A model generated the notes under the pieces. That model saw nothing but the letters and a program-made list of their open reading frames with translations, was not told the DNA's origin and did no database searches. Shown one piece after another: positions 32,702 through 41,290 of a stretch of 45,624 nucleotides of DNA (its first letter is position 1; every line of letters starts with the position of its first letter). The stretch comes from Roseomonas sp. E05 (lineage in GTDB: Bacteria; Pseudomonadota; Alphaproteobacteria; Acetobacterales; Acetobacteraceae): assembly GCF_030063475.1 (NCBI RefSeq), contig NZ_JASIRT010000039.1, positions 1-45,624 on the forward strand, read 5' to 3'. The position numbers and the translations under genes were made by a program.

Positions 32702-35115
32702 GCTGTCTCCTGCGTGGTCGTGTCGGCGATGGCGTCGGAGATCGCGGCCGGCCGCATCGGCAGCCGGTCGATATGCAGGCCGAGCGGCCGCAGCGCGTCG
32801 TTCACCGCCGAGGCGAGGGCGGCCGGGCCGCCGAGATAGCCGCTCTCGCCGCTGCCCTTCTGGCCGAAGACGGTGAGCGGCGAGGGCGTGCACTGGTGGA
32901 CGATCTCCACCTCCGGCACCTCATGCGCCGAGGGCATCGGGTAATCCATGAAGCTGGCGGCGGTCGGCTGGCCGGTCTCGCGGTCGTAGGTGAACTCCTC
33001 CAGCAGCGCCGCGCCGATGCCGTGGGCGATGCCGCCCAGCGTCATGCCGCGCACCACGTCCGGGCTGATCACCGTGCCGCAGTCATGCCCGGTGATCCAT
33101 CGGCGGATCTCCGGCTTGCCCAGCACCGGGTCGATCGCCACCAGCACCAGGTGGCACTCGGCGGAGTGGCAGGGGTACATGTGCACCCGCCCGTCCGCGG
33201 TCGGCAACTGCCCGCCGGTGGGCACCTGGTAGATGGCGCTGGCGGCCAGGCCGGGCTCGCTGCCCGGCGGCAGGCGGAAGAACTCGCGATGCGCGATCTG
33301 CACCAGCTCGGCCCAGTCCAGCGCCCGCCTGTCCGGCGCGGCGACGCGGCCGCCCTCATAGGCCAACGCCCCCTCCGCCACCCCGAGGTCATGCGCGGCG
33401 ATGGCCATCAGCTGCGCCTTCAGCCGCCGCGCCGCCTCCACCGCCGCGCCACCCAGCATGATCGCCATGCGGCTGCCGACCGGCGAGTTGCTGGGCAGGC
33501 TGCCCAGGCTGTCCGGTCGCACCACGCGGATGCGCTCGGGGTCGATCTCCAGCACCTCGGCCACCGCCACCGCCACCAGCGTCTCATGCGCCTGCCCGGC
33601 GCTGGTGGTGTGCAGCGTGGCGGTGACGGCGCCGGTCGCGTCCACCGTCACGCGGCAGGAATCCATCCAGGTGGTGGTGCGGTTGTGCGGGTTGAGCAGC
33701 GGCTCGAAGGAGGAGTTGCCGCCCGAGGGTTCCAGCACGGTCGCGACGCCGATGCCCGCCAGCATCCCCGCGGCCCGCAGCCGGTCGCGCTCGGCGAAGA
33801 TGCCGGCCGCCTCGGCCGCCGCCACCGCCTTGCCGAGCAGCGCATGGTAGTCGCCGCTGTCATAGGTGGTGCCGGAGGGAATGGTGTAGGGGAACTGCTC
33901 GGCCCGGATGAAATTGCGCCGTCGCACCTCCAGCCGGTCCAGCCCCAGCGCCTCGGCGACGCGGTCGATGCCGGTCTCCAGCGCGTAGTTGGTCGGCGCC
34001 TGGCCGAAGCCGCGCACCGCCTCCTGCGGCGTCTTGTTCGAGGTGACGGCGAGCGCGTGATAGGCCACCGCCCCGATCGCATAGGGGCCGACGATGGCGC
34101 CGATCGGCTTGCCGAGCTGGAAGGGCGAGCGCCCGGCATAGGCGCCGACATTGTCGAGCGCGCGCATCCGCATCGCCCGCACGCGCCCGTCCTCCTCGAA
34201 GGCCAGCTGCACGTCGAAGATGCGTTCCGGCCCCTGCATGTCGCCGCCGGTCATGTTCTCCAGCCGGTCCTCCAGCAGCCGCACCGGCGCATCCAGCAGC
34301 CGCGCCAGATGCCCGACCAGCACCGCATGCTTGATGCCGCGCTTCACGCCGTAGCTGCCGCCCACGTCGATGTCGTGGTGCACGCGCACGGCATTGCCGG
34401 GCAGGCGCAGCGCGCGGGCGATCTGGTCGGGGAATTTCGGCATCTGGATCGACGCCCAGACGTCCAGCAGTTCCAGCCCGTGGTCCCAGCGCGCGGTGAC
34501 GCCGAAGGTCTCCAGCGGCACGGTGGAGCTGCGCCCCCAGACCACGCGGTAGGCGAGGCGGCGCGGCGCCGCGGCGAAGGCCGCATCCACCTCGCCCCAG
34601 ACGAAATGGCGGTCGAGCAAAACGTTCGAGCCATGGTCCGGATGCACCGGCGGCGAGGCCGGGTCGAGCGCCGCCTCGCCATCCAGCACGAAGGGCAGCG
34701 GTGCGTACTCCACCGCGATCAGCTCGCGCGCATCCTCGGCGATGGCGCGGCTCTCGGCGACGACCACCGCCACCCACTCGCCGGCATAGCGCACCTGGCC
34801 GACCGCCAGCGGATAGCGGCGCACCAGCGGCGCATGGGCACCGTTCATCAGCGGCTCGATGGCGGCGGCCAGCTCGGCGCCGGTCAGCACCGCGCGCACG
34901 CCCGGCAGGGCGAGGGCGGCGGAGGCGTCGATCGCGACGATGCGTGCCGCCGGATACTCGGATTGCAGCGGCACCGCATGCAGCATGCCGGGCAGCGCGA
35001 CATCGGCGGCGTAGTGGCCGTCGCCGGTGGCGAAGCGGCGGTCCTCGCGCACGCGCCGCTTCTTGCCGACATAGCGGAAGGGGCCGCGCAGGGGGGCGGT
35101 GGCGGGCGCGTTCAC
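32698..35115 (-). CDS. Molybdenum hydroxylase large subunit (xanthine dehydrogenase family)
   Basis: An 805-residue Mo-pterin catalytic subunit of the CoxL/XDH type. The hammerhead domain covers about 20-140. The active-site loop reads E-A-V-R-G-F-G-Q, not the A-Y-x-C-S-F-R loop of true form I CO dehydrogenases, so CO oxidation is unlikely. The catalytic base is E757 in G-S-G-E-S-G. Expected to hydroxylate an aromatic or N-heterocyclic ring or an aldehyde. GTG 35115 overlaps the 2Fe-2S gene stop (GTGA). Much less similar to paoC than its family membership might suggest, so the two systems are not recent duplicates. Confidence 0.92.
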   Translation of the reverse strand: MNAPATAPLRGPFRYVGKKRRVREDRRFATGDGHYAADVALPGMLHAVPLQSEYPAARIVAIDASAALALPGVRAVLTGAELAAAIEPLMNGAHAPLVRRYPLAVGQVRYAGEWVAVVVAESRAIAEDARELIAVEYAPLPFVLDGEAALDPASPPVHPDHGSNVLLDRHFVWGEVDAAFAAAPRRLAYRVVWGRSSTVPLETFGVTARWDHGLELLDVWASIQMPKFPDQIARALRLPGNAVRVHHDIDVGGSYGVKRGIKHAVLVGHLARLLDAPVRLLEDRLENMTGGDMQGPERIFDVQLAFEEDGRVRAMRMRALDNVGAYAGRSPFQLGKPIGAIVGPYAIGAVAYHALAVTSNKTPQEAVRGFGQAPTNYALETGIDRVAEALGLDRLEVRRRNFIRAEQFPYTIPSGTTYDSGDYHALLGKAVAAAEAAGIFAERDRLRAAGMLAGIGVATVLEPSGGNSSFEPLLNPHNRTTTWMDSCRVTVDATGAVTATLHTTSAGQAHETLVAVAVAEVLEIDPERIRVVRPDSLGSLPSNSPVGSRMAIMLGGAAVEAARRLKAQLMAIAAHDLGVAEGALAYEGGRVAAPDRRALDWAELVQIAHREFFRLPPGSEPGLAASAIYQVPTGGQLPTADGRVHMYPCHSAECHLVLVAIDPVLGKPEIRRWITGHDCGTVISPDVVRGMTLGGIAHGIGAALLEEFTYDRETGQPTAASFMDYPMPSAHEVPEVEIVHQCTPSPLTVFGQKGSGESGYLGGPAALASAVNDALRPLGLHIDRLPMRPAAISDAIADTTTQETA

Positions 35116-35621
35116 TTCGCCGGCTCCATCCGTGCCGCCGCGGGCCGCGTATTGGCGCTGCGCAGCCGCACCGCCGCCAGCTCGACCGCCTCGACGATCT
35201 GCCCATAGCCGGTGCAGCGGCAGAGATTGCCGGAGATCGCCTCGACGATCTCCTCGCGCGTCGGCGCCGGGTTGCCGGCCAGCAGCGCCTCGGCGGTCAG
35301 CACCATGCCCGGCGTGCAGTAGCCGCACTGCATGCCATGCGCCTCGCAGAAGGCGTCCTGCACCACGGAAAGCTCGCCCGGCGCCGGCGCCACCCCCTCG
35401 ATGGTGGTGACGGCCGAGCCCTCGGCCTGCGCCGCCAGCACCAGGCAGGAGCGCACCGGCTCGCCGTCCAGCAGCACCGTGCAGGTGCCGCAGACGCCAT
35501 GCTCGCAGCCGGCGCGGGTGCCGGTCAGCCGCAGCGTCTCGCGCAGGCAGTCGAGCAGGGTGCAGCGGTCCTCGACCTGCACCCGCCGGGCGCGGCCGTT
35601 CACCGTCAGAGTCAGTTCCAT
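35112..35621 (-). CDS. Molybdenum hydroxylase 2Fe-2S subunit
   Basis: A 169-residue two-cluster ferredoxin-like subunit. Cluster one uses C39, C44, C47 and C59; cluster two uses C99, C102, C134 and C136 (C-G-Y-C-T-P-G and C-R-C-T-G-Y). It carries electrons from the Mo site to FAD. A C-terminal extension of about 20 residues (R-P-A-A-A-R-M) is not part of the fold. It overlaps the FAD gene by 10 bases at the start and the Mo gene by four bases at the end. No signal peptide, so cytoplasmic. Confidence 0.94.
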   Translation of the reverse strand: MELTLTVNGRARRVQVEDRCTLLDCLRETLRLTGTRAGCEHGVCGTCTVLLDGEPVRSCLVLAAQAEGSAVTTIEGVAPAPGELSVVQDAFCEAHGMQCGYCTPGMVLTAEALLAGNPAPTREEIVEAISGNLCRCTGYGQIVEAVELAAVRLRSANTRPAAARMEPAK

Positions 35622-36520
35622 CGCTTCACCTCCCCGGTCGGGGCATTCGCCCAGGCGTCGCGCCGCGCGCCCTCCGCCGCCTCGGCCAGCGCGCGGCAGG
35701 CCAGGGCGGCGGCGGCGCGGCGGCGATAGGCGCCGCTGGTCCGGGCATCCTCCAGCGCCGGCAGCGGCGCCAGCGCCGCCTCCACCGCCATGCGCAGCAC
35801 CTCCGGCTCCGGCGCCCGGCCGAGCAATCCCTCCAGCCGCACCCGCACCGGCACCTCGCCCATCCCGCCGATGCCAAGGGCGATCTCGGCGCAGTTCCCT
35901 TCCGCATCCAGCCGCAGCAGCGCGGCGGCGGCGGCGAGCGCATAGTCGCTGCGGCGGGCGCTGATCTCCTGGAAGCCGAAGCCGGTGCGCGCGCGCTCCG
36001 TGCGGCGGGGAAAGCGCAACCCGGTGACCATCGCCCCCGCCGGCAGTGCCGTGACCATGGCGGAGAGGAAGAACGCCCCCGCCGGAATGGCCTCCGCCGG
36101 CCCGCCGGCCACCAGCACCTCGGCGTCCAGCGTCACCGCCACCAGCCCGATCTCGGCCGAAGGGTCGGCATTGGCGATCGAGCCGCCGATGGTGCCGCGC
36201 CGCCGCGTCGGCGCATGGCCGACCCAGGGCAGGGCGCGGGCCAGCAGCGGCAGTTCCTCGGCCACCAGCGCGCTGCGCTCCACCGCCGCCTGCCGCGCCG
36301 TGGCGCCGAGCCGGATCTGCCCGTCGGCGCGCGCGATGGCGTCGAGCCCCGGCACGCGCAGGATGTCGATCAGCCGCGTCGGCCGCGCCAGCCGCATGGC
36401 CAGCATCGGGATCAGCGTCTGCCCGCCGGCCAGCAGCCGCGCCTCGGGGTCCTCGGCCAGCAGGGCGCAGGCCTCCTCGACCGAGCCGGCGCGGCGGTAT
36501 TCGAAGGGCGCCGCCTTCAT
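35612..36520 (-). CDS. Molybdenum hydroxylase FAD subunit
   Basis: A 302-residue CoxM-type flavoprotein. The FAD loop is L-A-G-G-Q-T-L-I-P (30-38) and the second flavin motif R-G-T-I-G-G-S-I-A-N (about 108-117), followed by A-D-P-S-A-E. It lacks the four-cysteine insertion seen in paoB, so it should not carry an extra 4Fe-4S cluster. The order FAD, 2Fe-2S, Mo is the usual cox/ndh-type order, opposite to the small-first order of paoABC. It begins four bases after the NIPSNAP gene. Confidence 0.94.
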   Translation of the reverse strand: MKAAPFEYRRAGSVEEACALLAEDPEARLLAGGQTLIPMLAMRLARPTRLIDILRVPGLDAIARADGQIRLGATARQAAVERSALVAEELPLLARALPWVGHAPTRRRGTIGGSIANADPSAEIGLVAVTLDAEVLVAGGPAEAIPAGAFFLSAMVTALPAGAMVTGLRFPRRTERARTGFGFQEISARRSDYALAAAAALLRLDAEGNCAEIALGIGGMGEVPVRVRLEGLLGRAPEPEVLRMAVEAALAPLPALEDARTSGAYRRRAAAALACRALAEAAEGARRDAWANAPTGEVKRWN

Positions 36521-36524
36521 CGGC

Positions 36525-36854
36525 TCAGCCCAGCGCCAGCTCGGGGCGCAGCGCGGCGAGCACCGTCACGCTCTGCGCCTTCATCAGCGGCCCGCCGGCC
36601 TCGCGCTCGCTGGCGGCCTTGATGTCGCGCCACTCGGCATCGGCGTTGAAGCGGGCCCAGGCGGCCTCGCTGGCGGCCCCATCGGGGAAGCGGGTGAGAT
36701 AGCAGAGCCGCCCGTCGGCCGGCTCGGGCGCGAAGACGCCCACCACCTCGATGCCATGGCGCGGGAAGATGCGCAGCACATGCTGCTCGAAGCGCTGGCG
36801 CAGGGCCTCGGCGCGGCCCTCCTGCGGCTCATAGATGCGGAGTTCGTAGCGCAT
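36525..36854 (-). CDS. NIPSNAP family protein
   Basis: A 109-residue ferredoxin-like dimeric a+b barrel protein. The start M-R-Y-E-L-R-I-Y-E and the middle pattern G-V-F-A-P-E-P, then Y-L-T-R-F, are typical of NIPSNAP proteins. These small proteins often sit in aromatic or chlorinated compound catabolic operons; a specific reaction is not established. It is the first gene of the minus-strand operon and faces the MocR gene across 193 bases. ATG 36854 has AGGA about six bases upstream. Confidence 0.88.
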   Translation of the reverse strand: MRYELRIYEPQEGRAEALRQRFEQHVLRIFPRHGIEVVGVFAPEPADGRLCYLTRFPDGAASEAAWARFNADAEWRDIKAASEREAGGPLMKAQSVTVLAALRPELALG

Positions 36855-36996
36855 GGTCCTCCTTGGTCCCGGCTCGGCCGGGCGACCCGCCCTTGCCGGG
36901 CGATGTTCGACGTTCCCGGGCTGAGGCTGGCGGAATGACCCATGCCTGTCAATGATCGAACTATGCCAATCATCAATCTTGTCACAGTCTGGATTG

Positions 36997-37018
36997 GTGC
37001 AATGCATCATTGTTGCAC
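36997..37018. promoter_or_regulatory. Candidate MocR operator (GTGCAA-N10-TTGCAC)
   Basis: GTGCAA (36997-37002) and TTGCAC (37013-37018) form a perfect inverted repeat, one helical turn plus apart (16-base centre spacing), in the AT-rich gap between the NIPSNAP operon and the MocR gene. Further CAAT/ATCA-type half sites lie at 36949-36978. MocR-family regulators commonly bind such repeats in divergent promoters. Binding is inferred. Confidence 0.5.
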
Positions 37019-37047
37019 GCTGCGGCACGGCCGTTTAGACCGTCCGC

Positions 37048-38523
37048 ATGGTGCAATCCGCCTCCTCCGCCCGCGCTCCCCATCTCGCCGAACCTCTCCC
37101 CATGCCCGCCGAGGCGCCGCACTGGATGCCGCGCCTGCTGCCCCAGCAGGGGCCGCACTACCTCGCCATCGTCGAGGCGCTGGCGCAGGACATCGCCGCC
37201 GGCCACGTGCCGCAGGGCAGCCGGCTGCTGCCGCAGCGCGAGATGGCGCAGCGCCTGGGCCTGGCGGTCGGCACGGTCGCCAAGGCCTATGCCGAGGCGG
37301 AGCGGCGCGGCCTCGTCACTGGCGCGGTCGGGCGCGGCACCTTCGTCAACCTGCCGCCCGCGGCATCCTCACGCGGCACCGTGGCGCAACTTCCCGCGCG
37401 CCTGCCGCTGCGGCCGCTGGACATGGGGCTGAACGCGCCGCCGCTGGAGGATGAGGCCGCCGTGCTGGCCGAGGCGATGGCGGCCGTGGCGCGCAGCGGC
37501 GCCATCGCGGCACTGACCGGCTACCTCCCCCATGCCGGCCTGCCCGCCCACCGCGCCGACTTCGCCGCCTGGATCGCCGCCGTGAGCGGGCTGGCGCTGC
37601 CGGTGGAGCAGGTGATGCTCTGCAACGGCGCGCAGCATGCCATCGCCGTCGCGATGATGGCGGCGCAGCCGCAGGGAGTGCAGAGCCTGGGCGTTCAGGC
37701 GCCGGGCGGCGTGCTGCTCACCGAGGCCGTCACCTTCCCCGGCATCGTCGGCCTTGCGGAGAAACTCGGCCACCGCCTGCACGGCGTCGCCATCGACGCC
37801 GAAGGGCTGGTGCCGGAGGCGCTGGACGCCGCCTTCACCGAGACCGGCGCGCGCCTGCTCTACTGCATGCCGACGCTGCAGACGCCGACCGGCACGGTGA
37901 TGCCGCTGGCGCGGCGTCGTGCCATCGCCGCCGTGCTGCGCCGGCATGAGGCGCTGGCCATCGAGGACGACGTCTATGCCTTCCTTGCTCCCGGCACGCC
38001 GCCGCTGGCGGCCCTGGCGCCGGAGCGGGTGTTCTATGTCGACAGCCTGGCCAAATGCGTCGCGCCCGGGTTGCGGATCGGCGCGCTCGGGGTGCCGCCG
38101 GCCTTCTGCGCCCGTGCCAGCGCGGCACTGCGCAGCACCGGCTGGATGGCCTCGCCACTGACCGCCGCCATCGGCTCCCACCTGTTGCGCGGCGGCGAGG
38201 TGGCGCGCCTCGCCGCGCGCAAGCGGGAGATTGCCGCCGAGCGCTGGAACCTGGCGCGCGAGGTGCTCGGCTCCGTGCTGCCGCCGCCAACGCCGCCGGC
38301 CTTCCACCTCTGGCTGCCGCTGGCCCGCCCGCCGGCCGAGCTGGTGGCCGAGGCGGCGGGCCGCGGCGTCGTCCTCGCCCTGCCCACCGAGGCGCCCGGT
38401 GCGCCGCCGCCGCGCGGCCTGCGCCTCTGCCTCGGCGCGCTGGAACGCACCGCCGACCTGCGCGAGGCGCTGGCCGTGCTGGCCGCCATTCTCGACCGCG
38501 GCAGCGAGCGGGCGCTGGTCTGA
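37048..38523 (+). CDS. MocR/GntR-type regulator with aminotransferase domain
   Basis: A 491-residue fusion of an N-terminal GntR winged helix (about 35-105; S-R-L-L-P-Q-R-E-M-A-Q-R-L-G) and a fold-type I aminotransferase domain (about 125-480). The PLP lysine is K336 in S-L-A-K-C. C-M-P-T-L-Q-T-P-T-G is the cofactor-proximal loop. MocR proteins sense PLP or an amino compound and control adjacent genes. The divergent catabolic operon is the natural target, but the PLP enzyme converging from the other side could also be one. ATG 37048 lies about 30 bases from the candidate operator; an ATG at 37102 is a possible later start. Confidence 0.92.
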   Translation: MVQSASSARAPHLAEPLPMPAEAPHWMPRLLPQQGPHYLAIVEALAQDIAAGHVPQGSRLLPQREMAQRLGLAVGTVAKAYAEAERRGLVTGAVGRGTFVNLPPAASSRGTVAQLPARLPLRPLDMGLNAPPLEDEAAVLAEAMAAVARSGAIAALTGYLPHAGLPAHRADFAAWIAAVSGLALPVEQVMLCNGAQHAIAVAMMAAQPQGVQSLGVQAPGGVLLTEAVTFPGIVGLAEKLGHRLHGVAIDAEGLVPEALDAAFTETGARLLYCMPTLQTPTGTVMPLARRRAIAAVLRRHEALAIEDDVYAFLAPGTPPLAALAPERVFYVDSLAKCVAPGLRIGALGVPPAFCARASAALRSTGWMASPLTAAIGSHLLRGGEVARLAARKREIAAERWNLAREVLGSVLPPPTPPAFHLWLPLARPPAELVAEAAGRGVVLALPTEAPGAPPPRGLRLCLGALERTADLREALAVLAAILDRGSERALV

Positions 38524-38529
38524 CGGATC

Positions 38530-39729
38530 TCAGCCCAGCGCCTGCGCGAGGTCGGCGATCAGGTCATCGGCATCCTCCAGCCCGGCCGAGAAGCGGAACA
38601 CGCCTTCGCCCGCCCAGTCCCGGTAGGCCGCCTCCTGCGCGCCGCGCAGGCGGAAGGAGGCGCGCAGCAGGTCGTCGGTCGGGATGTAGAACAGCAGGCT
38701 CTTCGTCTTGCCGAGCGAGACGGCGTAGGAGATGACCCTGAGCCGCTCCGCCAGCCGCGCCGCGAGCGCCCCGCTGCCGCTGCGCGCGGAGAAGGCCAGC
38801 AGCCCCGAGAAGTTCCGCATCTGCCGCCGCGCCAGCGCATGCTGCGGGTGGCGTGGCGAGCCCGGCCAGAGCACCGAGCGGACCTTCGGGTGCTCCGCCA
38901 GGAAGGCTTCGAGCCTGCGTGCGTTCGCCTCGTGCAGCGCCATGCGCGGCGCCAGCGTCTCCAGCCCGCGGAGGGAGAGCCAGGCGTTGAAGGGCGCGAG
39001 CGCACCGCCGAGATGGATCAGCCCCTGCCGGCGCAGCGCCGCCATCCGCGCCGCGCCGCCGATGACGGCACCCCCCAGCGCATCGCCATGGCCGGAGATG
39101 TATTTCGTCAGCGAGTGCACGACATAGTCGGCGCCGAGCGCCAGCGGCCGGGTGCCAAACGGCGTGGCGATGGTGGAATCAACCGACAACTCCGCCCCGC
39201 CCGCATGTGCGATGGCGGCGACGGCGGCGATGTCGGTCAGCTTCAGGATCGGGTTGGCCGGCGTCTCGACATGCACCAGCCGCGTGTTCGGCCGCAGGGC
39301 GGCCTCCACCGCCGCGGGGTCGGCGGTGTCCACCAGCGTGGCGGCGATGCCGTGCCGCGGCAGGATGTCCTGCGCCAGCTCGGCCACGCCGGCGTAGCAG
39401 ACATCCGACAGCAGCAGGTGGTCGCCGGCGGCGAGCCGGTCCAGGAACAGTGCGCTGACCGCCGCCATGCCGCTGGCGAAGCTGACCGCCGCCTCGCCGC
39501 CCTCCAGCGCCGCGAGGGTGCGCTCCAGGCTGTCGGCCGTCGGATTGCTCCAGCGGGTGTAGAAGTGCGGGGCATTCTCCGCGAGGTCGTTGGCCGAGAA
39601 GCCGATGGCGTCCGGATGCGTGAAGAAGCTGGCGGCGAGTTGCGGCGACGCGGTGACAGGCGCGCCAGGGCGCCGTTCCGTCTCGCCGGCATGGAGCGCC
39701 AGGGTCGCGGGGGCCAGTTTTTCTGCCAT
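38530..39729 (-). CDS. Cys/Met metabolism PLP-dependent enzyme (trans-sulfuration family)
   Basis: A 399-residue fold-type I PLP enzyme related to cystathionine gamma-synthase and beta-lyase. The PLP lysine is K209 in H-S-L-T-K-Y-I-S-G-H-G-D. Y-T-R-W-S-N-P-T and the phosphate loop F-A-S-G-M-A-A are typical. The A-L-H-A-G-E-T-E start is standard. Substrate specificity (MetB, MetC, MetZ or methionine gamma-lyase) cannot be set from these motifs. ATG 39729 has an excellent AAGGAGG. It is tail to tail with the MocR gene, seven bases apart, and faces a long inverted repeat upstream. Confidence 0.9.
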   Translation of the reverse strand: MAEKLAPATLALHAGETERRPGAPVTASPQLAASFFTHPDAIGFSANDLAENAPHFYTRWSNPTADSLERTLAALEGGEAAVSFASGMAAVSALFLDRLAAGDHLLLSDVCYAGVAELAQDILPRHGIAATLVDTADPAAVEAALRPNTRLVHVETPANPILKLTDIAAVAAIAHAGGAELSVDSTIATPFGTRPLALGADYVVHSLTKYISGHGDALGGAVIGGAARMAALRRQGLIHLGGALAPFNAWLSLRGLETLAPRMALHEANARRLEAFLAEHPKVRSVLWPGSPRHPQHALARRQMRNFSGLLAFSARSGSGALAARLAERLRVISYAVSLGKTKSLLFYIPTDDLLRASFRLRGAQEAAYRDWAGEGVFRFSAGLEDADDLIADLAQALG

Positions 39730-39772
39730 GGATCCTCCTTGCCTTTGCGGCATCCAACAAGGCCGGGGGAAG

Positions 39773-39860
39773 GAATTCCCCCAGACCCCCATCTTTTTTC
39801 TTCGAGTTTTGCCAACAGGCAGAAAGAAGATGGGGGGCTCGGGGGGAATTCTTTCCCCCC
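39773..39860. repeat. Long inverted repeat with nested palindrome, copy 3
   Basis: The left arm 39773-39800 and right arm 39822-39851 form a near-perfect stem of about 28 bp around a 21-base loop. The right arm also starts a nested palindrome, GGGGGGAA-TTCT-TTCCCCCC (39841-39860). The genes on both sides are transcribed away from it, so it is not a terminator for them. It shares its core with the copies at 5381 and 28155. Confidence 0.7.
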
Positions 39861-39979
39861 GATCTTTTTCGCCGCCGATTGGCAGGGGCCGGCAATCCGC
39901 CTAGCCTTGCGGCGCAGAAGAACCAGCGCCGCGACGCCCCGGCCAGCCGGGGCCGGCGCCGAGCCGAGGAGCGTCCTGC

Positions 39980-40291
39980 GTGATCCATGTCATCGCCATC
40001 ATCACCGCCAAGCCGGGCATGCGGGAGGCCGTGCTGAAGGAGTTCCGCGCCAACATGCCGGCCGTCCATGCGGAGCAGGGCTGCATCGAATACGGCCCCG
40101 CGACCGATGCTGAGGGCATGGGCCGCATTCAGACCCCCTTCGGCCCCGACACCTTCGTGGTGATCGAGAAGTGGGAAAGCCCGGAGGCGCTGAAGGCGCA
40201 TGGCGCCGCCCCGCACATGGCCGCCTATGCCGAGAAGACGAAGGAGATGATCGCGAGCCGCGTCATTCACGTGCTCTCCCCCGCGGCCTGA
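39980..40291 (+). CDS. Antibiotic biosynthesis monooxygenase-fold protein
   Basis: A 103-residue dimeric a+b barrel protein of the ABM family (YgiN-like). The start V-I-A-I-I-T-A-K-P-G, the middle H-A-E-Q-G-C-I-E-Y and W-E-S-P-E-A-L-K-A-H are diagnostic. Members act as small quinone or polyketide monooxygenases or as heme-degrading enzymes; a function cannot be assigned here. GTG 39980 has GAGGAG eight bases upstream. It is a single gene, converging with the TspO-like gene over an AT-rich gap (about 40318-40345) that includes a T5 tract and may end both transcripts. Confidence 0.9.
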   Translation: MIHVIAIITAKPGMREAVLKEFRANMPAVHAEQGCIEYGPATDAEGMGRIQTPFGPDTFVVIEKWESPEALKAHGAAPHMAAYAEKTKEMIASRVIHVLSPAA

Positions 40292-40376
40292 GGCACAGGC
40301 GCGCGCCACCGCGCTTGATAAGTTTTTATTCCTATGATATGCCTTGCTCGTCAGCGGGAAAGCTGCGGGCGGGCCG

Positions 40377-41183
40377 CTACACAGGGGGGGCGGTGCGCGG
40401 CGTGGCCGAAGGGGCGCGCATCCGCTGCCAGGCCATGGCCAGCACGACGATCATCAGCCCCCCCGCGACCACCGCAACGGCCGGGTTGAAGCCCCGCCCC
40501 AGGGTATTGGCGTAAAGGATCGCCAGCAGCGCCCAGGCGACCGCGCCGGCATACCAGGGCGAGCCATGCGCGGCCCAGAGCACGCCGAGCGTGAAGCCGC
40601 CGGCCGCGAGGAGGATCAGCACCGCCGCCAGGGTGCCCGCCGCGCCATCCACCTGGATGGCACCGCTGACCAGCGCCGCCCCGGCGATGTTGGCGAAGGC
40701 GGCGACCGAGACCCAGCCCGCCAGCATGCCCACCAGTGGCTGCACGATCCAGCGCTCGGGCCAGCCCCGGGCGGTGCCGCTGTGGACCAGGTTGCGGTTG
40801 ATGAAGAAGGCGGTGAGGCTGGCGCCCAGCACCGCCAGGATGACCAGCACGAGGTGCCAGCCGTTCTCGGTGAGCTGGGCAAGCAGCATCCAGAGGATGG
40901 AGGCGGCGAAGGCGACGGCCAGCGGCCAGCCGAGGCGCCGCGCCGCCGGGCTGTCCTTGCCGCCATCGGGCAGCACCTGCCAGATGCCCCAGGCGATGGA
41001 GAGGGCGAAGAGCAGGCCCCAGATCGAGAAGGCATAGCCCTGCGGCACCACCGCCGTCTCGCTGCGGGCGGACATTTCCGCCTGGGTGTGGCCGATGCCG
41101 AAGACCGGCGCCATGGCTCCGACCAGCGGCTGCGCCAGCGGCAGCACAAGGTTGAGCAGGGTGCGAAGATCGTTGCGTGTCAT
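40377..41183 (-). CDS. TspO/MBR-like tryptophan-rich membrane protein
   Basis: A 268-residue integral membrane protein with about seven to eight hydrophobic segments. The N-terminal P-Q-G-Y-A-F-S-I-W-G-L-L pattern and scattered Trp residues resemble the longer tryptophan-rich relatives of TspO found in bacteria. It is longer than classical TspO (about 160 residues). Those bind tetrapyrroles and cholesterol-like ligands; for the long forms the function is unknown. ATG 41183 is chosen; the upstream frame is Arg/Pro-rich non-conserved sequence. A possible sterol- or hopanoid-like ligand is only speculation. Confidence 0.65.
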   Translation of the reverse strand: MTRNDLRTLLNLVLPLAQPLVGAMAPVFGIGHTQAEMSARSETAVVPQGYAFSIWGLLFALSIAWGIWQVLPDGGKDSPAARRLGWPLAVAFAASILWMLLAQLTENGWHLVLVILAVLGASLTAFFINRNLVHSGTARGWPERWIVQPLVGMLAGWVSVAAFANIAGAALVSGAIQVDGAAGTLAAVLILLAAGGFTLGVLWAAHGSPWYAGAVAWALLAILYANTLGRGFNPAVAVVAGGLMIVVLAMAWQRMRAPSATPRTAPPV

Positions 41184-41290
41184 CAGGCCCTTCCCGGAGC
41201 GAGGCGTGGCATAGGGCCGCCCCGGGGAGGGGCGCCGGCTGAGCAACGCACCAGCTCCGCCAGGGTTGGGCAGGACGCCCGGCGCCGCAA

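Noticed and set aside
32698-35115. Reading the Mo subunit as CO dehydrogenase CoxL
   Set aside because: The active-site loop is E-A-V-R-G-F-G-Q and lacks the A-Y-x-C-S-F-R signature of form I CO dehydrogenase.
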